Shown here piece by piece: positions 37,005 through 46,861 of a stretch of DNA of 64,000 nucleotides; position 1 is the first letter of the stretch, and each line of letters starts with the position of its first letter. The DNA comes from Selaginella tamariscina (taxonomy: Eukaryota > Streptophyta > Lycopodiopsida > Selaginellales > Selaginellaceae), in NCBI GenBank assembly GCA_003024785.1, contig PUQB01000033.1, forward strand, positions 651,170 through 715,169, written 5' to 3'. The translations under genes and the position numbers were made by a program. The notes beneath the pieces were generated by a model, which worked only from the letters and a program-made list of their open reading frames with translations, was not told the DNA's origin and made no database searches.

Positions 37005-40000
37005 ATGGAGTCGTCGTTAAATTCTGGGTAAGAATTAAAATAAAATCTGTTATACTCGGATATATGCTTGAACTAATCATTTTTGTATTCAGATGTGGAA
37101 TTGAGGTGACATTAAAGACGAGAGCAGAAGAAGAGATGGGCAGGGGGATTCTGAAATCAACTTGGCCATATTTCAAAAATAAACGGGAAGCGCATTGGAA
37201 CAACCATGGTTGCTATCAAACTAACCTCTGTCATATCGCATGGACAAGCAAAACAATGGAAAGTGGTGTGCTAGTCAAGCATCCGAAAGCATGCTGTGAA
37301 CCCAGATTGAACGATGCTCGACACTATGCCTCGTTCCATCCAATGTCACGTTCTCGGATCCAGAGGTTGCCAGTTACAACATTAATTTTGGGTGGTTTTG
37401 TCGACTTGTGGATAATGACGTTACGTGTTCACTAATGATGTTGACCGTGGAGTTCTTCTTCAACTCAACGAAAGCCCATCTATGGAGGGGATCCATCTGG
37501 ATGTCTACTTCGAAGATCTTCAGACTCATCGAGTAGGTGTATTGTCAGGAGATATTGCTTCACAATACAAAAAATCCACAAGTGGAGCAATCGTCCCTCT
37601 TCACATTAAAGAGAAAACACTGCGACATCATAAAGGAAATTGAGAGGGTGGCTTGGTCTCAGGTTCTTTACATATCACGTTCAATTTGCTTAGCAAATTT
37701 TGGGAGTTGGAAGAGTGTGCCGGGAACATTAGAACAGCATCAATCGGGGATCACACATGTTGATTCGGATCGTAGAAGAAAATCATTAGTCGTTTTGTCA
37801 GCTGCACTTGTGGCGTCCCATGCTGCAATAAGCCACAAAGAAATGATGTTGGATGATAGGATTTACCAGTGTAGGGTTAAGTATTGCAGCGTCAACCCAA
37901 ACTTCAATTACAGGCCACTGAATCAGGAACGTGTAGCTGAGCTCATGGAGAAGATGAAGGACGACAATTCTTACACCGTTCCACATAATGCTGTTTTGTG
38001 CGCATACTACGAAAGACACAAAGGCGCTGACAAAGTGTGGTCACAACATCGGAACAAATGAGGAAGGTTCAGACGGAGAATAGAAAATCAGTTAAGTACT
38101 ACATCATTAGTGGCCAGCACACAATAACGGCAGCCCAACGACTTCTCAACGAACACAAAAAGGAACGATGGCAACAAAACTTTCTGAGCATACCGTGAGA
38201 AGCTACGAAAAGATCGGCGTTTTTAGCGAAGCCGAATCTCACAATCGAGCAGTACATAAGTTATCGCGGAATGGACGCTGCAGACACCAACCACTACAAC
38301 ATCAAAATATGGGAGAAGTTCAAACACACGCGAGCGTGTGGGAATCTCTTCACAACCACAAAGAGCTACCGCAGGGAATACACAATCTGCAGACTACCGG
38401 TAAGCAAATTGTTTGGCGGGATTTATCTCGCGTATATTAATTGTCTTTTTTTTCCAGAAGAGTTGAAGAAATTGTAGCAGTTGATTTTGCCCAGGTGGGC
38501 GGGAAGGAAACATCCTTTTTGATGATGTTGATTTCTTGTCCCGAGGATAGGATCTTTGCGAAATGGTTGGGGATTATGGAATCCTTTGCAAAAGGAACAC
38601 TGAAGAAGAAGCAGACAAGTGAAGTGGAGCCCTCAGAGAAGTCTGCAAAGAAACCAGTAAGACGCGAAGTCTAAGTCTATTCAATCTATAAAGGATGTAA
38701 CAACGATTTCAAGCTCACATGGTTGAAGCCTTTAAATGGAACAACGATGGAGGAGATGGAAGTCTTGGCTGATTTGGTGATTGATGGCAAATTACAGATT
38801 AACAACAGCAGCCCCACCTCTCCTTTTCATCTCAAGGCAATGGAGTTGAAGACGGTCAGGCACTTCAAGGAGTGGTTGGGAATACACTGCCACAAACTGG
38901 GTTGGATTTCAGCTTCAACATACGAAGAGGTCAACAAATATTTGCATGTGACAAATGATGATATGCTTGTCGAATGGGTGAATCAATCGGAAGATCTGGG
39001 CAAGAATCTATTGCACGCCAACGCCAAAAAGGAGAACATTGCGATGACGCCTTCTCTTATGGCAGTCCTTCAGCAGCAGAGAACCGAGTTGAACCTTATA
39101 AAGGAGGATGCTACGAATCACGACAAGCCCTACAGATGTTTGTTGTTAAATTCGGAGACTTTATGGGGTACCATCACTGCTTGTAGGAAACCGTTTCAAT
39201 TGTTCGTGATGGATCGGCGGGTGTCAAAAAATCCTTCGACAGACAGACACTAGAGGATTTGGTGGAGAAACTTAGCCGTGCAAGCATGTACAAAGAAGGT
39301 ATTTATTATTGAATTCATACTTGCACTCTTACTGATATCTACGTTTTCAGGTATTTATTTCTTGATTCTTGCTCATGTCACCGATACCTTTGCCTTCTCC
39401 TTTGCCAAGAGAATAAACATCGTTGGACAGGATTTTATATGAATGATGCTGATCCGAAGTGCATTGATTCGGTTGTTCACTTGGTTGTTAGGAATGCGCC
39501 AAACAGTTTCAAACTTCCAAATGACTGGCCAGGCATCTGTTTGCACTCCAACGGCCCTGAACCTCCATCCGATACACCGATAGGTGAGAGTGACGTATTC
39601 GGCAATGTACGTTATCCAAACATCACAAGTCAAGCGGCACGGAGCATCGTCAACTTGATCAGGGGTCCTCACAGTGATGCGTGGGTTTTTGACTACTGCA
39701 CTAGGGGGTCCGTCTTGAAGGAGTGTTACCTTCGGCATACATGTGTATTTGCCGTTGAAAAGGATAAGACCATGGTTGAGGACCTGAACAAGTGGATAGA
39801 TAGGTTCTCAACTGAATACCCCAACGAATCCATAAAGGAGTATTTGAGAAAGTTCCCTCCAGATAAGTGCGATAGCTCTGAAGACGAATCTGGTTCAATG
39901 TCGGAGTCTGAGGACGAACTTCAATCAGATATTAGACCGGAAGTTATCTCGAGGAGTACAGAACATTTGCACACTCCATTACCCATGGAAACATCAATAG

Positions 40001-40098
40001 AAGATGCAGAAGATCTTGAACCATCTCACAAGCGGCTTAGACCTTCTTCGCCTCACTCAGAAGGTAATAGCGAAGAAGAATTGTTAATGAATTGTTAG
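37005..40098 (+). CDS. ParB-like plus DNA-methyltransferase-like protein, copy 2 (frameshifted as read)
   Basis: Same exon order as copy 1. The exon after the first intron reads about 80 codons without a stop, longer than in copy 1, giving CGIEVTLKTRAEEEMGRG and YQTNLCHIAWTSKTMES. ParB-like motifs are at about 37880-38140 (VNPNFNYRPLNQERVAEL; the SGQHTITAAQ coding sequence is present but shifted). The methylase-like C-terminal exon is open from about 39439 to the stop at 40098 and shows PNITSQAARSIVNLIR, FDYCTRGSVLKECYL and FAVEKDKTMV in one frame. The tail is acidic with a KRLRPSSPH cluster. Frame breaks: near 38045, 38200, 38660, 39245 and 39410. Confidence 0.6.
38415..38431. repeat. Palindrome-like unit in the methylase-like gene's intron, copy 2
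   Basis: GGCGGGATTTATCTCGC, the counterpart of the unit at 14860-14877. Confidence 0.7.
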
Positions 40099-40367
40099 AG
40101 TGACGAATAGTTGTAAATGAGTGTAACATAAGGCATTTTTGTATATTTCGTTTATATTTGTACAGAAAATAAATTCTCAAGGATTAATGAAGCTTTTAGT
40201 TCAAACATGGGTCACACATTAACAAGGTAAATAATATACCTTGATAATTTTAAGGTCAGCTAATTATCATTTTGCAGATGTAATGAAACAATTGAGAACA
40301 TGGATTTTCAGCATTGGCATGAGGTAAGAGAGGGGTTTGGCGACAATTTCTTGTGCCACATGTCAGA

Positions 40368-41540
40368 ATGACAGAGTTCATGCAGGAAATGGATAATAAT
40401 GCAGCTCAAAACATCGTTACCATGGGGGCCACTTCAGTTTTTTCATCATCATTTTTATTGGCTTCAGTTCCGAAATCAATTTCTTCAGCGCATGCAATAT
40501 CTGAATCTTGTAAGGATGATGTACAATTAAATGATGAAGGGATAGGCAACGAGATAGTGGCAACGGATAAATGTGAAAGGGAGCAAACAAGTGATTTGCA
40601 AAGTATTCAAGAGGCAACGCTATCTCATGTTACTCATGGCCATATTGTGTTGTTGGATGTCAATGGTGTTCTGCTTCATCGACAAAGGCCCGAGGATAGG
40701 AAAAAAGAAATCAAACAAGGAGATTTCATTCCTTGTCATGGTAAATTTCGATATGATATTATTTTTCGTCCAGGGTTGGATCGTCTCTTTCAAAAGCTTA
40801 AGGAGATGGGTGCGCTTGTGGGGATTTGGTCATGCATGCAGATTCATAACTTAACACCGCTGTTGAATTTACTTAAGAAACATTGTAGTGTTGCAGAAGA
40901 GGTGATTCGTAAAGATTGGATTTTTGACCAGCGAATGTGTTATAAACCTCTCGAATTTCACAATATAAGAAAGGAAAGCAAGCCATACTTCTTCAAGAAT
41001 GAAAGAATAATTGGGACTCATGGGGAGATCAGTCGCTTAAGGATAATGAAGAATGCACATATCTTAGTAGTAGACGACTCTCCTCAGAAGGCTATGCTCA
41101 ACCAAAACATTGCTTGTATTCATCCAATCACTTTCGATCCATATTCTGATACCGATATCATGGATGAGCTAGTGAACTACTTGGATACGTGCCTCAGAAA
41201 GAAGAATCTCGAAAATTTTTGTGAGCAGTATCCACCGTATCATACATTTCCTGAAGCTTTTCTTTCTCGTGATTTTGAATTTTATAAAATGAAGGATAGC
41301 AACCGGGCGCTTTATAATATTATTCTTAAGGAACGTCATTTTTAGATGAGCCTTTATGCAGACCTGGTCTTATTACATCTTATGTATTAACAAGGATGGC
41401 AACTCCCAATTGCATTCGTGAGAGTGTTAGGTGGTGGCAACAACATCAATATTGACCAAAATGATTTGATTAATCCGGAGAGTGATGATTTAGACAAAAT
41501 GAGGAGATTTCTCTGTATGGTTAGGAAGAAAGTATTTATA
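40368..41540 (+). CDS. FCP1-like HAD-family phosphatase, copy 2 (C terminus frameshifted)
   Basis: Nearly identical to 16817-17983. It has an extra in-frame 9 bases near residue 22 (adding Val-Phe-Ser). The HAD loop LLDVNGVLLH, FRPGLDRLFQ and VVDDSPQKA are intact. The frame is lost near 41338, where a single base is missing relative to copy 1, so the uninterrupted frame ends at 41345; homology continues to about 41540 with another small deletion near 41450. Confidence 0.8.
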
Positions 41541-41803
41541 AATAAATTAACATGTTGATAAGGAAATGATTTCATTTGTAATTATGTTTGATAGTATTTC
41601 TTCATTATTGTAAACTATTTTTAGAATAATATGAATATTCTAAGATAGTTTAGGAATATTCCTTACTAAGTAAGGTTATTGAAGGATTAATTAATTAATT
41701 AATTAATATTTAAGGCTTAATTACATATTAATTAAATGATTAATTAATAATTAAAACTTAAGTATTAATTAGTAATTTATTTTATATTCCCATTTTCACG
41801 TAT

Positions 41804-41831
41804 CATGCCCACTTTAGTTACAATGTGCATA
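41804..41831 (-). repeat. Right terminal inverted repeat, copy 2
   Basis: The reverse complement reads TATGCACA followed by TTGTAACTAAAGTGGGCATG. Confidence 0.85.
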
Positions 41832-42058
41832 AGTGATTATCTTTAAGTTTACACTCAGGTATATAAAATTTATAAACATTTCTAAAATAAACTTTAACAA
41901 TTTATTTAATTAGGGTCAAGAAATTGATAGGGTTTTTTCCAAATCATCTAGATTCAAAATCAGGTGAGCACATAAATTAAATAAAATTTATTTATGAAGA
42001 AAAGCATTAAATTATTGGATAAAAAATATTTATTATAATTTATTTTATACAGGATATA

Positions 42059-42921
42059 ATGCAACCGTGGAGAGGTTCACAAGATATTACTAATTCACCT
42101 GGTAATATTCCAACAACTCCACCATCAGTTAATTGTTCATTTTGGCATGATAACTTGGATTCTCCTCATATCATGTCAACTCCACATCCTGCACATCCTC
42201 CACATCCTGCACTTCTTCAACAATGGGAATCACTTTCTCCACAGTCATTTCCTATAGAGCAAGCTGCAGCAGCATGGTCCCAATACTTTATGTATCCTCC
42301 ACGGCCTTTTCACCAATCTGTTGCTGCTAAACCAACTCAACCAGCATCTATTGGTAGTCAACCACAAGTACCTGTTCATCAGCAGATGTTCAAGAGATCT
42401 TAGGTATTGAAGTAACATTTAACACAAAGGTTTCTGTTTGGACAGAGGATAAAATGATCAAGCTGCAATATGAGATGCATTTGCAATGAGAGAAAGCTTG
42501 CAAGGTGGAGCACGGAAACAACAAGTACGGATGCAGAAAGGTACAAGGAAATTGGGGAAAAGCTTTGAACCTTGGTGTTCGTAGAACGAACAAGCAAATT
42601 GCAAGCAAATGGGGTGACTTGTGTCGTGACTGGCGAGCTTTATGGGATTTTGTGAATAACGGAGGAAGAAGTGGATGGCTTGATTTTTGGTCTGGAGAAA
42701 TGACTAAAAATCAAAAAGTTGAAGCTAGGTTGCCCAACTCGTTCAACAAAGTTGTTTTTGAAGCGATGGCATTATGGATGCCCGAGTCTCATGCCAATAA
42801 TCCTAGACGCTGTGTCACTTTATCATCCTTTGGAAAGCGGATGTGTCCAGAAACTTCTTCAGAAAACAATCCTGCAGAAAACCCTCCGACGAAGAAGATT
42901 CATGGTATGTGATCCATTTTA

Positions 42922-42958
<37 letters not shown>

Positions 42959-43468
42959 TTTGTGTTTAGGGTCATAACACTATATGTGATGCGTTTTAGA
43001 TACATATATCTATATGTGATGTGTTTTAGATATAGGCATGTGTATTTATGTATAACATAAGTCTTGGACAGGCAATGAGGATGATCCAGATGTAACACTT
43101 GAAGATCTAGATCCCCGTGATGCTAATAGTGCTGATTTAAAGAGAATGTGACGGCAAAAGTTGTTGGGAAAAAGGTTTTATTGCAATTGGGAAGAAAAGG
43201 AAGCGTGTTCCAAGTGGCACTGAAGGTTTTCTTCAACACGCAGAGAAGCTTCAAACAGAGTTTCAAGCCAAACAACTTGAACATTAGACTTTATTGTCCG
43301 AGTGCATTCAACAACTTAACTTTGAAGCGGCAAACAAGAGGTGTATAGAGCAGGTAATTGTGGCAAGAGAAACAAATTCTATTTTACAAGAGGCATCTCA
43401 AGAAGTAATTTCAAGTTTGAAATCATTAAATCTAACTTTAGAAAAGGAACTTGAAAAGCTGTTTAATT
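42059..43468 (+). pseudogene. MYB/trihelix-like DNA-binding protein of the PIF/Harbinger element
   Basis: The first exon encodes a Pro/His/Gln-rich N terminus starting MQPWRGSQD. The helical DNA-binding domain follows at about 42430-42790 (VSVWTEDKMIKL, NKYGCRKVQGNWGKALNL, KQIASKWGDLCRDWRALWDF, NSGWLDFW-like GRSGWLDFW). After an intron with a TA run, an acidic segment (EDDPDVTLEDLDPRDAN) and a coiled-coil tail (IEQVIVARETNSILQEA, LEKELEKLFN) end near 43468. In PIF/Harbinger elements this protein brings the transposase to the DNA ends. Stops and frame changes near 42403, 42487, 43148 and 43290 suggest it is broken. Confidence 0.7.
42927..42955. repeat. TA microsatellite
   Basis: About 14 tandem TA units in the intron of the MYB-like gene. 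Confidence 0.9.
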
Positions 43469-43671
43469 AATTTTAATGAAATTTTAATTTTTTAATAACC
43501 TCTAGCATTGTGTTTTTTTTCTTACATCCATGTGTGTATGTGTGTATGTGCAGATTATTGGACACAGAAAGAAGAGAGAGATAGTTGTTTGGATAGTATA
43601 GTGTTTAATGCATTATGGGTATATCACTAAAGTTGTGTGTGTGCGAGCGAGCGCGTGTATTATAGGTATGG

Positions 43672-43928
43672 AGAGAAGTGTGTATGAGACATTGTACATC
43701 CTTTAGAACTACTATTTCTCTAGATGTATATCAATTCTTGACAGGTGTTTTATACTGGGAATCGGAGAACTGAGAGTTCACTATTCATATGGAGGCCACC
43801 ATGATCTATTTTTAACAGGTACGGCAAAATATATGTAAACTACATACACACGTATGTTTACATGTTATATCTATACAATGTAGTCTTGAGAAGTGTCTAT
43901 GAGACATTGTACATCCTTTAGAACTACT
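43672..43928. repeat. Pair of direct repeats of about 42 bp
   Basis: GAGAAGTGTGTATGAGACAT and the following TGTACATCCTTTAGAACTACT occur at about 43673 and again near 43888 with one change, separated by about 215 bases. No gene is seen between them. Confidence 0.7.
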
Positions 43929-44040
43929 CAGGTTTCATTATGCAGATGTATATGTGCGTCACAGAATGTCATTACACAATGTTCCTTCTTATACCAACAT
44001 AATAATAAAATCCCAGTTATTACCTCGTTTAAAACGTAGG

Positions 44041-44810
44041 TCAGCACCAAACTGAAGTGCGGCTGACGGAGAAACATGTGTTCCATACCGTCACTCGATT
44101 GCCCGTCATGGTGTTTGGCTCACGGTCCGTAAAGGGAAGTGTAGCTCGAAGATGCAACATATACGGTGCTGCCATGCTCACATCTCTATGGCTCACTGAC
44201 ATATATGCCAAGTCCTCACGTCCTAAAAGAATATATGCATCTGATGGCCAATCCGTAGGTGGAGATTCTCGACAATTATTCAGTGCTTGAAAATAATATG
44301 TTGTACTATATATGGCACTACTCAAACACAAATACATACGTACATATATATTGTATGGCACTACTCAAACACAAATATATACGTTCACCAACCATTGCAA
44401 GTATTGTTCGTTGTTCTAACTTTTTTAGCAGTTCCTGTGTAATCATATAAGCGATTATAAATTGAACTACAAAGGCGCTCTTATTATTATTATGATATGT
44501 CTTCTATACATATACATATACACAAATATGAACGTACACACGCACGGACGCATACAAATACATCGTCAACAATGCTGAACAAGTACCTTTTGCTAGTTAA
44601 GCTTGATACCCGAAGGAAGGTTCCTCTGAGTTGCTCCAGGCTTTAGAAGAAGCTCGAAGAACCCTAAACTTTTCCACCAATCGAACATAAACGTTGGCTT
44701 CTTTGCTAAAGAGAGCAGGCAAAATAGACCTCGAGTGTTTGCCTCTCAAAAGCCCTTCAATCCACATGAAATGGTTTATAACTGGATTACTGGTTCTAGG
44801 TCTACACAGA
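44041..44810 (-). pseudogene. Unrecognised minus-strand spliced gene fragment inside the Harbinger element
   Basis: Three exon-like pieces with GT-AG borders lie on the minus strand. One is near 44600-44808 (INHFMWIEGLLRGKHSRSI, LPALFSKEANVYVRLVEKF), after a TGTGTAG acceptor. A 45-base exon near 44394-44438 encodes ELLKKLEQRTILAM. The last, from about 44285 down to a stop at 44041, encodes NCRESPPTDWPSDAYILLG and MSVSHRDVSMAAPYMLHLRA. Coding composition is good but I do not recognise the family. Lying between the two Harbinger genes, it may be a captured host-gene fragment or a host gene into which the element inserted. Confidence 0.4.
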
Positions 44811-45184
44811 AATCAGAACAAATTCATACATATAGTGTGCGTCCCAGATACTATGAAATCTTAAAAGTATGTTTAACATAGGTTTTAATATATTTAGTAA
44901 TTTAATAATATATTTCGATTATATATATATATACATATAGGTAGCATCGTTTATATATACAACCACGTATATACACATATCATCGAGGCATAAAATAAAG
45001 TACAAATTACATAAAATAAAATCGGTACAAGTGTATTCTACTACAATGAAAAAACATTATTCATTTTCTTTTTCCTCCACTGTACAAAACAAATAAATAA
45101 CTTATGTTCCCACCAAATACAACCACACACATATACCTTAAGAGTTGATGTCAATACTTTCGATATACTTTTCTAAGGTGTTTC

Positions 45185-45505
45185 TCATAGCCAAACCATC
45201 CTTGTTCTAGCTCGAGACCTTTGAGGTAAGTAACCTGCATCATGGTTGTAAGGTAATGGATCAAACTCCTCATAAAACCTTTCATTTATATCAATAATGA
45301 TGTTGTGAAGCAAACAACAAGCTTGAACATTATTCAATAAAAAGCTTGGTTTTGACCTGAAAGAACGTCTACAAAGTAATTGCCATTGTGCCTTTAACAA
45401 ACCAAATGCTCGCTCAAACAACAATATGTGTAGATGAATGAAGAAAATTGTATCTTTCTTTTCCACGATACATATGTGGATATGGAACTAGCAAAGGTCT
45501 TGAAC
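45185..45505 (-). pseudogene. HARBI1-type transposase, C-terminal part (left of the insertion)
   Basis: Encodes the end of a PIF/Harbinger nuclease: after the insertion point PLLVPYPHMYRGKERYNF, then ERAFGLLKAQWQLL (the third catalytic region, with Glu), then NNVQACCLLHNIIIDI, all typical of HARBI1. One base is out of frame near 45420. It ends at the stop at 45185. The N-terminal part continues at 52835. Confidence 0.8.
45501..45505. repeat. Target-site duplication TGAAC, left
   Basis: TGAAC directly precedes the left LTR and recurs at 52835-52839, directly after the right LTR. Confidence 0.9.
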
Positions 45506-46484
45506 TGTCAGAGTTTTTACCTGGTGCCACAAAGGCGGCTTGCCAGGTGCCAACCCTGGAATCCCCTCTCTGGAAACCCCACGGAATCTGGTAAAGTAAC
45601 CCGTATTAGGAACCCAACCCTTAGGAACTTAAACCCTAACTGACCAAGTCCACGAACGAGACTCACCTTGTGAATCAGGATGCACGGACTGGCCGAGTTA
45701 TAGGTGTGTGTTCCTAGCTTGGCGTGGTTGAGGCGGCCGGAGCAAGGCCTCAACCACTAGTTCTGCGGAACGTGAACTCGGGCAATACCTTTGAGCTTGC
45801 GAGCAGGTTTTCGGACCAAGGAATCTGGCTAACTCCTTGGAAGTGACGTGCCCTTGTCTCAAAGGCAAGATCCTGCCAACGATAAGGATAGTCTAACCCT
45901 AGGGTGGGTTGTACCCCTGTCGTGTGGAAGTTTGGGCGGCACAACAGAGGGTTGCACCTTGACGACACAAGCTTAGCTTGCACCGGTAGGAGGTTAACGA
46001 GCTCTCTTTTGAACCCAGGAAGCCTCACTACATATACTCTACCTTATTTATGTGACGGACCCCCCCCCCCCTGTTTACCTAAATGAGTAAGTGGGCTGGC
46101 ACGGAAATGCCAGCCCTTAGAGAAAATGGTTGTCCTAACCTAATCCTAAACCTAACCCCTAGGGGGGGGTTTAGGACGTGGGGTTAGGGCAACCCTAGGG
46201 TTAGGTCAACCCTAGGGGTGTCCCTAACCCTTATTTTGACAAGCTATAATGCGAAGAACCCTAACCTGGAACGTCAAAACGGGGGAGGGTTCTCTAAATG
46301 GAAGTGCTAGCTTCGCCTAGAGTTTCTTGCAAATACCTAACGACACCCGGCCGGACCATCACTAGATACCCAAGTGCACTATGCGGGCCTGTTTCTTCTA
46401 CATCTAGGGTTCGTCACATAATCCAGTAGGTAACAACAGTCAAACCCCAAAGTAAAGGGTCGAGTCATAGTAAAAACTATGACA
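45506..46484 (-). repeat. 3' LTR of the chromovirus
   Basis: 979 bp, TGTCAGAG...CTATGACA; contains CCTAACCCTAGGG-type runs and a C homopolymer near 46060. Confidence 0.95.
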
Positions 46485-46500
46485 CACTCCCCGCCTTTGA
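46485..46500 (-). other. Polypurine tract of the chromovirus
   Basis: The minus strand reads TCAAAGGCGGGGAGTG directly before the 3' LTR, the place where plus-strand DNA synthesis is primed. Confidence 0.85.
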
Positions 46501-46861
46501 AAATGTCAACGTCCTCGTTGACGTCTAACTCCAAGACTAGACTAGGTTAGGAAAAATTAACTGAAAACTAACGCTAATCACTCTATGCGGAGTCAGCAAA
46601 AAGTTCACAAGTTTTATTACCCCCCTTGCATTACGCGAAGCCAAATACTTCAGAACCGTCGTTCACTGAGTGAGAACTCAGCTGCCGGAGGTACCACCTG
46701 CGACAAGAAGTCATTTGGAGACCTTTTGCACGTCTGCAAAGTCTGTCACCCGACACAGACAACAAGTTAGTTAATTTTTTTAGTTAACTAGAATTTATAT
46801 CGGAGGCCTCTAGTTAATGTTGTCTGTCGGCCCCTAGGTTAAGAAGAAATAACTTTATTCC

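Larger units (their letters stand above)
28411..41831. mobile_element. Large DNA element, copy 2 (13.4 kb)
   Basis: Same gene order and orientation as copy 1, with near-identical coding parts and the same ends. The core between the arrays is shorter (fewer TG/TA units). Small deletions and single-base changes are spread through the genes, at positions mostly different from those in copy 1, so the two were probably independent insertions or diverged after duplication. The flanks of the two copies are not alike apart from the outermost 8 bases. Confidence 0.85.
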
